8,123 nucleotides of DNA. Origin: Flavobacterium psychrophilum. Its GTDB lineage: Bacteria; Bacteroidota; Bacteroidia; Flavobacteriales; Flavobacteriaceae. A program made the position numbers and the translations under genes. This document shows, piece by piece, positions 1 to 6,612 of this stretch (the stretch's first letter is position 1; the number at the start of each line of letters is the position of its first letter). The DNA is taken from contig CAMBHH010000157.1 in the NCBI GenBank assembly GCA_945866505.1, positions 1-8,123 on the forward strand, given 5' to 3'. The notes under the pieces were generated by a model, which made no database searches, was not told the origin of the DNA, and saw only the letters and a list, made by a program, of their open reading frames with translations.

Positions 1-138
1 TTTGCAATTGGAGCCTATTTTGAAAAGCAAAATGACAAACTCGTGCTCAAAATAGCGCTCAATAAAAAACGAAGAAATTGGTTCTCTGGTTTATGGAATT
101 ATCAAATGAATTATCCTTTTGAAATCTCTAATGCGTAA
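1..138 (+). CDS. C-terminal end of an unidentified protein (5' end outside window)
   Basis: An open frame runs from the first base and stops at TAA 136-138, giving the last 45 residues of a protein. The tail is basic and aromatic: it contains a KKRR run followed by NWFSGLWNYQMNYPF, and it ends EISNA. There is no membrane segment and no motif I can tie to a family, so I give no function. It is the only plus-strand gene and it converges on amt. No hairpin with a T-tract follows it on its own strand, so its transcript end is not visible. It is taken as real because the frame is open to the edge and has a protein-like composition, but a chance frame of this length cannot be excluded. Confidence 0.6.
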   Translation, partial: FAIGAYFEKQNDKLVLKIALNKKRRNWFSGLWNYQMNYPFEISNA

Positions 139-413
139 TATGGGTTTAACAAATATAGAATTTATTGATTTGCTTAATGTTTGAACAACAATGTATTGAA
201 ACAGTAAAACTTTGTCGAAAGTTTCCTTGTTTGAACTCGGGTAGAACATTTGAAGACAACATCAATTGTAAATATGCAAAAGTGTAATTGTTTTTTGTCA
301 TAAGGAATTATAGAGATGCAATAAAGGTCTTTGAAAGTACTTCGCAGGTAATAGTTCTAATTTATTGATATAAATATTATGACTTTTGTAGAGAAACATA
401 ATAACATCGTTGA
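139..413. other. Intergenic stretch without a convincing gene
   Basis: This stretch lies between the unidentified plus-strand gene and the amt terminator. All three plus frames are broken by stops. The longest ATG frame is 177-287, encoding 36 residues with four cysteines, and it has no recognisable start signal. I see no strong hairpin, repeat or RNA gene here. Confidence 0.5.
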
Positions 414-453
414 ATTAAAAAAAACACGCTAAAAACTAATCTTTAGCGTGTTT
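414..453 (-). terminator. Rho-independent terminator of amt
   Basis: A perfect 12-bp stem pairs 422-433 with 442-453 around an 8-base loop. Read on the minus strand, the stem is followed by an uninterrupted T-run (414-424 is A-rich on the plus strand, TTAAAAAAAA). It lies 25 bases past the amt stop codon. Read on the plus strand, the stem is followed by A residues, so it should act mainly in the amt direction. Confidence 0.85.
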
Positions 454-477
454 AAAAAATTAAAAAAATGGTTTTTT

Positions 478-1809
478 TTATAGGTATTCTCCATGTTGAG
501 AAATGTCTAATCCTAATTCTTCTTTTTCTTCAGAAACTCTTAGAGGAGTAATTTTATTTACAATGAAGAACAATGCATAAGAAACAACAAATGCGAAAAT
601 AGATACGACAACTAATGCTTTAAGCTGAACCAAAAATAAAGCTGTATCACCATAAATTAAACCTTGGTTTCCTACTTTTACCATACCCGGATTAACTGCG
701 CTTGAAGCAAATACACCAGTCAATAGCATACCAACCATACCACCCACACCGTGACAAGCAAAAACATCTAACGCATCGTCAATTTTTCCTTTAGGGAATT
801 TGCTAACTACAAAGTTACTTATAATGCTAGCAATAAAACCAATAGCAAGTGCAGAAGGGATAGATACAAATCCAGCTGCAGGAGTAACGGCAACTAAACC
901 AACAACAGCACCGATACAAGCTCCCATAGCAGAAAGTTTGTGACCTAAAATTTTATCTAAGAAAACCCATCCCATTGCAGCAGCGGCAGCAGCAACGGTT
1001 GTTGTTCCTAAAGCTTGCGCAGCTATACTACTAGCTCCAACAGCAGATCCTGCATTGAAACCAAACCAACCGAACCATAGTAAACCAGTTCCTAGTAGTA
1101 CATAAGTAATACGTGCAGGATTTGATTTTTCAGATTTTCTTTTTCCTAAGAACATTGCACCAGCAAGCGCAGCCCAACCAGCGCTCATATGTACTACAGT
1201 ACCTCCAGCAAAGTCTAACACTCCCCATCCCCAAAACATTCCATCAGGATGCCATGTCATGTGGCATAAAGGGGCATAAACGAATAATATGAATAAAACC
1301 ATAAACAACATATAGGCCCAGAAACGTACCCGTTCTGCAAAAGCTCCAGTTATTAAGGCTGGTGTAATAATGGCAAATTTTGCTTGAAATAAAGCAAACA
1401 AAAGTAAAGGAATTGTTGGTGCATATTCCCAAGCTGTATTGGCGCTTACACCAGTAAAAAACATATTTGAAGTTGGATCCCCAATGAACCCACCTATTGA
1501 TGGTCCAAAACACAATCCGAATGCAACTACAACCCATAGAACAGTAACAATTACCATTGCTATGAAACTCTGCAATACGGTACTAATTACATTTTTCTTA
1601 CCCACCATTCCACCATAAAAGAATCCCAATCCAGGAGTCATTAACAAAACAAGCCCTGTCGCACATAACATCCAAGCTGTATCTCCAGTATCTAATTTTA
1701 GTTCCACCACGTGAGCACCTAGTATGGTTGATTCAGGGAATAAATAAATTGAGAAAATGGCTAATACCATAATTGTGATTAGAATCACACTTAAAATAAT
1801 CTTTCGCAT
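478..1809 (-). CDS. amt: Ammonium transporter (Amt/MEP/Rh family)
   Basis: Inner-membrane channel for ammonium/ammonia uptake, 443 residues. Residues 1-24 are a hydrophobic leader, possibly a cleaved signal peptide as in E. coli AmtB. The family signature is clear: FFYGGMVGKKN (63-73), AFAERVRF (156-163), DFAGGTVVH (199-207) and GWFGFNAGSA (247-256). By alignment with E. coli AmtB, the twin pore histidines are H207 and H353, the selectivity-site residues are W186, F141, F251 and S255, and the conserved aspartate is D199. The C-terminal tail ends RVSEEKEELGLDISQHGE, the conserved segment that contacts PII proteins, so control by GlnK is likely. However, no glnK gene lies beside it. It stands alone, with its own terminator downstream and about 400 bases of non-coding DNA upstream. 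The ATG at 1809 has an A-rich upstream context and no Shine-Dalgarno sequence. Confidence 0.97.
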   Translation of the reverse strand: MRKIILSVILITIMVLAIFSIYLFPESTILGAHVVELKLDTGDTAWMLCATGLVLLMTPGLGFFYGGMVGKKNVISTVLQSFIAMVIVTVLWVVVAFGLCFGPSIGGFIGDPTSNMFFTGVSANTAWEYAPTIPLLLFALFQAKFAIITPALITGAFAERVRFWAYMLFMVLFILFVYAPLCHMTWHPDGMFWGWGVLDFAGGTVVHMSAGWAALAGAMFLGKRKSEKSNPARITYVLLGTGLLWFGWFGFNAGSAVGASSIAAQALGTTTVAAAAAAMGWVFLDKILGHKLSAMGACIGAVVGLVAVTPAAGFVSIPSALAIGFIASIISNFVVSKFPKGKIDDALDVFACHGVGGMVGMLLTGVFASSAVNPGMVKVGNQGLIYGDTALFLVQLKALVVVSIFAFVVSYALFFIVNKITPLRVSEEKEELGLDISQHGEYL

Positions 1810-2204
1810 AATTTGGTTTTTTTAGTTAAAAATTTTTGATAAAAGTATAAAATCATTTTAAACCCCCATAAAAAATGTGACTTTATAGCCGATTTTTATT
1901 AAATAAATATTTTACACCCTAAAAATTTATGGGTACAAGATAATAATTAGTAAAAATTTATAATTTGTTAATGTAGATTTATCATAAATTTAAGATAAGT
2001 AACAAAATGAGCCGCTTAAAGCATCATCATTATGACTTGAAATATGGACAATTCGATTGATTTTGTAAGAAGTATTTGTATTTTATTAAGAAAAATACAC
2101 CAATCACTTTAATACACCAAAAAGGATATATTTTTTTACCTATTAACTTTATAGATTCATCTGTTAGGTGCTAAACAAATTTTTTTTACCATTTATGAAT
2201 TTAA
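1810..2204 (-). promoter_or_regulatory. amt 5' region (no promoter pinned down)
   Basis: About 395 non-coding bases lie between the trp operon terminator and the amt start, and the amt promoter should be here. I found no exact TAnnTTTG box on the minus strand and no sigma-54 -24/-12 pair. The nearest approach is TCATTTTG (complement of about 2005-2012), one mismatch from consensus and without a TTG box at the right distance. An 8-bp inverted repeat, CCCATAAA (1865-1872) and TTTATGGG (1926-1933), could be an operator or chance. Confidence 0.35.
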
Positions 2205-2272
2205 CACAAAAATACCGCAAATTCGTAAATTATACTAAGCGTTATAAGCTCAATAAATTGCGAATTTGCGGT
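2205..2272 (-). terminator. Hairpin ending the trp operon, 26 bases after trpA
   Basis: A perfect 12-bp inverted repeat pairs 2214-2225 (ACCGCAAATTCG) with 2261-2272. The stem can continue weakly inward through an AT-rich 35-base loop. On the minus strand it is followed by ATTTTTG. The T-run is only five bases and the loop is long, so this is a plausible but not ideal intrinsic terminator. It could also stabilise the mRNA 3' end. Confidence 0.6.
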
Positions 2273-2298
2273 TTGATAACTTATGAAATTGGAATAGC

Positions 2299-3060
2299 TT
2301 ATCGAATTCCTGTAACAAACGCCTCAATGCTTGCAACCCCTCTTTCTGTCAGGTTTTTGATAAAAGCACTTCCTATTATAGCACCTTTAGCGAATTCCGT
2401 GGCCTGATTGAATGTTTCCTTATCATTAATGCCAAAACCGATGATTTGTGAGTTTTTTAAGTTCATATCGGCGATGCGTTTGAAATAGTTTTCTTGAATG
2501 CTTCCAAAACCAGATTGAGAACCGGTTACACTTGCCGAGCTTACCATATAAATAAATCCGTCTGAAACGCTGTCTATAAAACGAATACGCGCGTCCGAAG
2601 TTTGTGGTGTAATCAAGAATATGTTTTTGAGTCCGTATTTTTCGAAAGTAGTTTTATATTCATTCGCATAAACATCAACAGGAAGATCAGGAATGATTAA
2701 ACCATCAATACCGATTTCAGCGCATTTCTGGCAGAAATTTTCGATGCCAAATTGTAACATTGGATTAAAATAACCCATAATTACCAACGGAATTGAAACT
2801 GTTTCTCGAATATTAATCAATTGGTCGAATAAAATTTGTGTGGTCATTCCATTGTGTAAAGCTTGGGTGGAACTTTCTTGAATCGTAGGTCCATCGGCTA
2901 AAGGATCACTAAAGGGCAAACCGATTTCAATCATGTCGACACCATTTTTTTCTAAATCCTGAATGATTTTAACTGTATCATTCAAATTTGGATAACCAGC
3001 AGAAAAATAGATTGAAAGTATTTTTTTATTTTCTTGTAATTTTAAATTTATTCTGTTCAT
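2299..3060 (-). CDS. trpA: Tryptophan synthase alpha subunit
   Basis: Cleaves indole-3-glycerol phosphate to indole and glyceraldehyde 3-phosphate; the indole is passed through a tunnel to TrpB in the cytoplasmic alpha2-beta2 complex. The protein has 253 residues, slightly shorter than the 268 of enteric TrpA, and forms a single TIM barrel. The catalytic pair is present: E45 and D56 in IEIGLPFSDPLADGP match E49 and D60 of the Salmonella enzyme. Y171 in FIYMVSSASVTG corresponds to Y175. Phosphate-binding loops are at GFGI (208-211) and GAIIGSA (226-232). It is the last gene of the trp cluster and is separated from trpB by a small gamma-glutamylcyclotransferase-like gene plus a 60-base gap. The gap holds a candidate internal promoter. 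The start at ATG 3060 gives a normal N-terminus. Confidence 0.97.
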   Translation of the reverse strand: MNRINLKLQENKKILSIYFSAGYPNLNDTVKIIQDLEKNGVDMIEIGLPFSDPLADGPTIQESSTQALHNGMTTQILFDQLINIRETVSIPLVIMGYFNPMLQFGIENFCQKCAEIGIDGLIIPDLPVDVYANEYKTTFEKYGLKNIFLITPQTSDARIRFIDSVSDGFIYMVSSASVTGSQSGFGSIQENYFKRIADMNLKNSQIIGFGINDKETFNQATEFAKGAIIGSAFIKNLTERGVASIEAFVTGIR

Positions 3061-3102
3061 TTTTATTTTTTATTAGCATAGTATTGCTTTTGTTATTGTT
3101 GA

Positions 3103-3131
3103 CAAAATTAAAAGTTAAATCTAATTTGCAA
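3103..3131 (-). promoter_or_regulatory. Candidate internal Bacteroidota promoter before trpA
   Basis: On the minus strand a TTG (complement of 3129-3131) is followed after 18 bases by TAATTTTG (complement of 3103-3110), an exact match to the Bacteroidota -7 consensus TAnnTTTG with normal spacing to the -33 TTG. Transcription would begin near 3097, leaving a leader of roughly 35 bases before the trpA ATG. The -33 box lies inside the 3' end of the preceding gene. This is pattern evidence only. Confidence 0.4.
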
Positions 3132-3450
3132 CACTATAAGCCCACGCTTTTTGGTTGGAGTGCAATTGAACTTGCTCCCGTTTGTAATGTACTCCTTCAT
3201 ACAGATCTGCCTGATTAAGTTCTTTTTCTGTTACTTCATAAACAATTCCCTCAATGAAATCGGCTTCATTTTTGGTTTCAACGATAACGGGGTAATGAAC
3301 AATTCCGAATTCTTCTTCAATTTTTATTCTTTTTAAAACATATCCAACTAATTTTTCAGGAGTTCCTTGTAAAGTTCGACCAAAAAGATTTTCTTGAACT
3401 TCTTCGTTTTGTAAACTGCCGTAGGTAAATAATTTTATCAATGTGTTCAT
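3121..3450 (-). CDS. Gamma-glutamylcyclotransferase-like (AIG2/GGACT fold) protein
   Basis: A small 109-residue cytoplasmic protein of the gamma-glutamylcyclotransferase-like superfamily. The diagnostic N-terminal substrate loop is LFTYGSLQ (7-14). The likely catalytic glutamate is E85 in ADLYEGVHYKR. The segment IEGIVYEVTEKEL (66-78) matches the conserved core that precedes it. Members of this family form 5-oxoproline from gamma-glutamyl amines or dipeptides, but many bacterial members (YtfP/YkqA type) have no proven substrate, so none is assigned here. The gene starts 11 bases after trpB stops and must be co-transcribed with it. It splits trpB from trpA, which in most bacteria are adjacent and often translationally coupled. 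A role in tryptophan synthesis is not evident; it may simply be a passenger. Confidence 0.88.
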   Translation of the reverse strand: MNTLIKLFTYGSLQNEEVQENLFGRTLQGTPEKLVGYVLKRIKIEEEFGIVHYPVIVETKNEADFIEGIVYEVTEKELNQADLYEGVHYKREQVQLHSNQKAWAYSVAN

Positions 3451-3461
3451 TTTAATGTGTA

Positions 3462-4643
3462 TTATAATTTAAAATAATCAATATAAGTATTCAAATCTTT
3501 GTCTCCGCGACCTGATAAATTAATTATAACAATATCGGTAGGTTTGAATTTTTTTTCGTCTAAAACAGCAAAAGCATGAGCACTTTCGATAGCTGGAATT
3601 AAGCCTTCCATTTGCGATAATTTCAAACCCCATTGCATCGCCTGATTATCTGTTATCGAAATAAATTCAGCTCTTCCTGTTACAAATAAATTGGCATGCA
3701 TCGGACCGACACCCGGGTAATCCAATCCAGCCGAAATCGAATAGGGTTCGGTAATTTGCCCGTCTAAAGATTGCATTAGCAAAGTTTTACTGCCGTGAAT
3801 GACACCAATTTTGCCCAGTGCTGAAGTGGCTGCACTTTCACCAGAATCAACTCCCAAACCGGCAGCTTCAACAGCGATGAGATTCACGTTTTTGTTATCT
3901 AAAAAATGGTAAAAAGCGCCTGCAGCATTGCTTCCGCCACCGACACAAGCTATAACATAATCAGGATTTTCTTGACCTTCTTTTTCTAGTAGTTGCTCTT
4001 TAATTTCTTTGGAAGTTACGCTTTGAAAACGGGCCACCATATCCGGATAAGGATGTGGCCCTACAACAGAACCAATAATATAGTAGGTGTCAACGGGATT
4101 ATTTATCCAATCGCGAATGGCTTCGTTTGTCGCATCTTTAAGAGTTCGCGACCCCGAAAGTGCAGGACGAACTTCAGCTCCCAACATTTTCATTCGAGCG
4201 ACATTGGGCGCTTGGCGCTTGATATCGACTTCTCCCATATAGACAATGCATTCCAAACCCATTAATGCACAAACTGTTGCAGTGGCAACGCCGTGTTGAC
4301 CTGCTCCAGTTTCGGCAATAATTCTTGTTTTGCCCAATCGTTTGGCCAATAAAATTTGCCCAATGGTGTTGTTGATCTTGTGTGCACCAGTGTGACACAA
4401 ATCTTCTCTTTTTAGATAAACTTTGGTGTTGTATTTTTCAGATAGACGTGTTGCAAAGTATAGAGGAGTTGGGCGACCCACATAATCTTTTAGTAGCAAG
4501 TCAAATTCTTTTTGAAATTCAGGTTCTGCAGTAATTTGTAAATACTGTTGGCGTAATTCCTCCACATTAGGATAGAGCATTTCTGGAATGTATGCTCCAC
4601 CAAATTCTCCGTAATAGCCTTTTTCGTTAACGTTGTAGCTCAT
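3462..4643 (-). CDS. trpB: Tryptophan synthase beta subunit
   Basis: A PLP enzyme that condenses indole (delivered by TrpA) with L-serine to give L-tryptophan. At 393 residues it has normal length for the TrpB1 class. K89 in [14 protein letters not shown] carries the PLP Schiff base. E111 in AETGAGQHG is the catalytic acid/base, GGGSNA (235-240) binds the cofactor phosphate, and S377 in LSGRGDKDL contacts the pyridine nitrogen. N-terminal EFGGAYIPE (13-21) and the COMM-domain region [12 protein letters not shown] (305-316) are intact. This is the TrpA-dependent type, not the stand-alone TrpB2. It starts 12 bases after trpF ends, in a spacer made of AAACTTT repeats, with no Shine-Dalgarno sequence. 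No lesion is visible, so the enzyme should be active. Confidence 0.98.
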   Translation of the reverse strand: MSYNVNEKGYYGEFGGAYIPEMLYPNVEELRQQYLQITAEPEFQKEFDLLLKDYVGRPTPLYFATRLSEKYNTKVYLKREDLCHTGAHKINNTIGQILLAKRLGKTRIIAETGAGQHGVATATVCALMGLECIVYMGEVDIKRQAPNVARMKMLGAEVRPALSGSRTLKDATNEAIRDWINNPVDTYYIIGSVVGPHPYPDMVARFQSVTSKEIKEQLLEKEGQENPDYVIACVGGGSNAAGAFYHFLDNKNVNLIAVEAAGLGVDSGESAATSALGKIGVIHGSKTLLMQSLDGQITEPYSISAGLDYPGVGPMHANLFVTGRAEFISITDNQAMQWGLKLSQMEGLIPAIESAHAFAVLDEKKFKPTDIVIINLSGRGDKDLNTYIDYFKL

Positions 4644-4645
4644 TT

Positions 4646-4670
4646 AGTTTAAAGTTTAAAGTTTCAAGTT
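4646..4670. repeat. Short AAACTTT tandem repeat in the trpF-trpB junction
   Basis: On the minus strand the 3' end of trpF and the leader of trpB read as consecutive 7-base units, AAACTTT twice with a degenerate third unit (TTGAAAC). The repeat covers the last TrpF codons, its stop, and the bases before the trpB ATG. It probably arose by slippage and provides an unstructured A-rich leader. No further function is evident. Confidence 0.55.
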
Positions 4671-5354
4671 ATTCTTAAAACAAGATAATAATTCTATATT
4701 TTTTAGTCCAGGTTGGATTTCAAATTTACTATTAATATCTATACCATATATGGGTAAATTTGATTTTAATACTTGTTTAACCTGCTCTATTTCGTCTATT
4801 CCAATTCCACCACTCAAGAAAAAGGGTTTCGTTGACGAATACTGTTCTAATACCTTCCAATCGAAAGTTGTTCCGTTACCTCCTGGCAATTTTCCTTTAG
4901 TATCAAAAAGGAAAAAATCACACACATTTTCGTATGATTTTAATAGTGCAAAGTCAAAGGTATTTAAAATTGGAAATACTTTTATGACATCTACCAGATT
5001 TGGTATTTTTTTTTTCAAAGATTCGCAAAATTGAATGGATTCATGACCGTGCAATTGAACAACTTGCAAATCATGACTTTCAATTTTCTCCAAAATGTCT
5101 TCTAAAGAGGCATTGACAAAAACACCCACTTTTTTGATGGATTTGGGTAAATTTGGAATTTCTCCATCAAAATAACGGACCGATTTCTCCCAAAATATAA
5201 ATCCCATATAATCAGGTAGGAGTGCGCCTACTTCGAGTATGTTTTCGGGGTATTTCATTCCGCAGATTTTAAGCCCCACCCCAGCCCTCCCCGAAGGGGA
5301 GGGAGCTGAAACAGGAGTCAATGTTGAAGAAATGCTATTGATGTTTTTTTTCAT
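4656..5354 (-). CDS. trpF: Phosphoribosylanthranilate isomerase, with repeat-derived N-terminal extension
   Basis: Converts phosphoribosylanthranilate to CdRP, the step between TrpD and TrpC. From ATG 5354 it has 232 residues. The TIM-barrel body is canonical: LKICGMK holds the catalytic cysteine (C31), followed by VGVFVN, VVQLHG, LFDTK with the catalytic aspartate (D151), PGGNGTTFDW, LSGGI, and GIDINSKFEIQPGLKN near the end. TrpF normally begins one or two residues before LKICGM. Here about 25 extra residues precede it, and their second half (APSPSGRAGVG) is encoded by a GC-rich palindrome. The start is uncertain. TTG 5360 would add two residues. GTG 5279, inside the palindrome tail, would give a 207-residue protein starting MGLKICGM, close to the usual family length. 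The body is certain; only the N-terminus is open. Confidence 0.93.
   Translation of the reverse strand: MKKNINSISSTLTPVSAPSPSGRAGVGLKICGMKYPENILEVGALLPDYMGFIFWEKSVRYFDGEIPNLPKSIKKVGVFVNASLEDILEKIESHDLQVVQLHGHESIQFCESLKKKIPNLVDVIKVFPILNTFDFALLKSYENVCDFFLFDTKGKLPGGNGTTFDWKVLEQYSSTKPFFLSGGIGIDEIEQVKQVLKSNLPIYGIDINSKFEIQPGLKNIELLSCFKNNLKL
5271..5307 (-). repeat. GC-rich palindromic element A (inside trpF 5' end)
   Basis: A perfect 8-bp stem pairs 5285-5292 with 5296-5303 around a 3-base loop (TTC on the minus strand). It is followed on the minus strand by a G-rich tail, CTGGGGTGGGG, ending CTT. It stands out from the surrounding AT-rich sequence. From memory, similar dispersed palindromes that encode APSPSGRAGVG-like peptides occur in many Bacteroidota genomes. 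It is in frame with trpF. Confidence 0.75.
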
Positions 5355-5378
5355 TAACAAATTTATTTACAAGTTGTT

Positions 5379-5405
5379 GGTTCCCCCTTCGGGGGTTAGG
5401 GGGCT
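5379..5405 (+). repeat. GC-rich palindromic element B (at trpC stop codon)
   Basis: A 5-bp stem CCCCC (5383-5387)/GGGGG (5391-5395) encloses the same TTC loop, followed by TTAGGGGGCT. The second G5 (5399-5403) could pair instead. Its hairpin-then-G-tail layout matches element A but in the opposite orientation, so the two tails point outward with about 80 bases between the stems. The complement of TTA 5396-5398 is the trpC stop codon. Confidence 0.7.
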
Positions 5406-6181
5406 ATTTGCTTAATAAATTCAGTTGCTGCTTGACCGGCATTGTCTGTTTTCATAAAGTTTTCACCAATCAAAAATCCTTTGTAACCATAAGGTTTTAG
5501 TTCGTTAATGGCTTCAATTGACGAAATACCACTTTCGGAAACTTTTACAAAATCATTTGGAATTTGGTCAGCCAATTGTTTACTGAAATCTAGACTAACT
5601 TCGAAAGTTTTTAGGTTTCTGTTGTTCACACCAATCATATCTAGCGTTGGCATAATCGATTTTTGTAATTCCTCTAAATTATGCACTTCTAATAATACTT
5701 CTAGTCCTAAACCTTTGGCGAATTCTGATAAAGATTTGATTTCTTCTCGGGTTAGAACCGCTGCAATTAGCAAAATCAAGTCGGCTCCGTGGGCTTTGGC
5801 TTCCAATATTTGGTATTCGTCCACAATGAATTCTTTTCGCAATAACGGAATAGCAACTGAAGCTCTTGCCAATAACAAATCGTCCAATGAACCACCAAAA
5901 TACTTGCCATCTGTTAGAACCGAAATTCCACAAGCTCCTGCATTTTCATAACCTTTCACTACTTCTTCCACCGTGAAACTATAATTGATTTCCGCTTTAG
6001 ATGGAGAACGACGTTTGTGCTCAGCGATGATTCCAGAGTTGTTGTTTTTCAAATTTTGACTTAAAGAAATGGTCTTTTTACCAAAGAAAACCGAAGCTTC
6101 CAATTGCGAAACTGGAATGATTGATTTCTTGAGAATGACTTCTCTTCTTTTGTCAATGATGATTCTATCGAGTATGTTCAT
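5396..6181 (-). CDS. trpC: Indole-3-glycerol-phosphate synthase
   Basis: Closes the ring of CdRP with loss of CO2 to form indole-3-glycerol phosphate, the substrate of TrpA. The protein has 261 residues, normal for a monofunctional TrpC. By comparison with the Sulfolobus enzyme, all active-site residues are present: E54 and K56 in AEHKRRSPSK, the catalytic K116 in LLRKEFIVDEYQ, E165 in LEVHNLEE, N186 in GVNNRNLKTFE, and E216-S217 in SESGI. The last two residues and the stop (Ala-Pro-TAA) come from the tail of palindromic element B, so the C-terminus appears to have been replaced when that element arrived. It lies 59 bases after the end of a decayed gene that separates it from trpD, and 41 bases before the trpF ATG. 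Confidence 0.97.
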   Translation of the reverse strand: MNILDRIIIDKRREVILKKSIIPVSQLEASVFFGKKTISLSQNLKNNNSGIIAEHKRRSPSKAEINYSFTVEEVVKGYENAGACGISVLTDGKYFGGSLDDLLLARASVAIPLLRKEFIVDEYQILEAKAHGADLILLIAAVLTREEIKSLSEFAKGLGLEVLLEVHNLEELQKSIMPTLDMIGVNNRNLKTFEVSLDFSKQLADQIPNDFVKVSESGISSIEAINELKPYGYKGFLIGENFMKTDNAGQAATEFIKQIAP

Positions 6182-6193
6182 TTGTTTTAATTT

Positions 6194-6225
6194 AAAGATT
6201 GAAAAATTTAAGGATTGAAAAATTC
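6194..6225. repeat. Two 16-bp tandem units before trpC
   Basis: AAAGATTGAAAAATTT (6194-6209) is followed directly by AAGGATTGAAAAATTC (6210-6225), identical at 14 of 16 positions. The pair lies in the 59-base gap between the decayed four-helix-bundle gene and trpC. It looks like a slippage or microsatellite spacer of the kind seen in AT-rich Bacteroidota genomes. Confidence 0.6.
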
Positions 6226-6240
6226 CAATCAGAATAAAAA

Positions 6241-6609
6241 TTAGTCTTTGATTTTAGTGCTTAAATATTTTATAAAATTTGATAAGTTTTGTGATATTTC
6301 GATACTTGTTTTATAACTTTCTTCAATTTACATAGGAGTACAAAAACCAAGTTCACGTGATACTATTAACATACTTCGCAGTTCCGCACAACTTCCTTTT
6401 GAAATTTTCAAATATCTGATGAGTTGCTTATTGTTATTTTATTCTGAGCCTTCTGCGATATTGTTGGTAATAGAAATAACAGCCCTTTTTATTTGGTCTT
6501 TAAAACCAAACTCTTTTTCAAGTTCTTTTTTATTTAATAATTTAAAAATCGATTTGGCTAATTGAATTCCCTTTTGGTAAACTTCAAAATCTTCAAATGA
6601 TTTTGTCAT
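6241..6609 (-). pseudogene. Four-helix-bundle (S23 / 23S rRNA intervening-sequence-type) protein, broken by two stops
   Basis: Reading from ATG 6609 gives a single continuous frame of 122 codons to a terminal TAA at 6241-6243, with in-frame TAA codons at positions 57 (6439-6441) and 94 (6328-6330) and no frameshift. The protein text matches the four-helix-bundle family: FEDFEVYQKGIQLAK near the start, FGFKDQIKRAVISITNNIAEG (the family hallmark) just before the first stop, then LIRYLKISKGSCAELRSML, and a last helix ending NLSNFIKYLSTKI. The first stop stands where relatives have a basic residue after EGSE, and the second before IEESY. A single change from AAA and from CAA would explain both. 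The family is known from insertions in 23S rRNA genes and as free-standing genes; its function is unclear. Here it sits inside the trp operon between trpD and trpC, where its loss need not affect the pathway. The rest of the protein is well kept, which suggests recent decay. Confidence 0.85.
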
Positions 6610-6612
6610 AAT

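Noticed and set aside
150..157. TATATTTG (minus strand) matching the -7 promoter consensus
   Set aside because: No TTG at 17-23 bases and no minus-strand gene downstream in the window; such matches are expected by chance in AT-rich DNA.
1244..1537. 97-residue frame on the minus strand within amt
   Set aside because: Alternative frame of the well-supported amt gene; rich in Cys, Trp and Phe as expected of a shifted membrane-protein frame.
1810..2204. Search for a riboswitch or sigma-54 promoter before amt
   Set aside because: No conserved riboswitch core or -24/-12 element seen; only an isolated 8-bp inverted repeat.
2168..2407. 79-residue plus-strand open frame past the trp terminator
   Set aside because: Its second half is antisense to the trpA 3' end and its first half runs through the terminator hairpin; no motif.
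5358..5365. TAAATTTG (minus strand) matching the -7 promoter consensus just before trpF
   Set aside because: No TTG at the -33 distance, where the GC palindrome lies instead, and it is only four bases from the ATG at 5354. It could only serve the GTG 5279 start, and evidence is too thin.
5508..5951. 147-residue open frame on the plus strand
   Set aside because: Lies wholly antisense to trpC, whose active-site residues are intact; no family-like motifs, and composition is typical of an antisense shadow.
6194..6225. Tandem units considered as a CRISPR fragment
   Set aside because: Units are directly adjacent with no spacers, and no cas gene is present.
6439..6441. In-frame TAA considered as stop-codon reassignment or programmed readthrough
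   Set aside because: All intact genes in the window whose ends are visible terminate with TAA, and a second in-frame TAA occurs in the same gene; decay is the simpler explanation.
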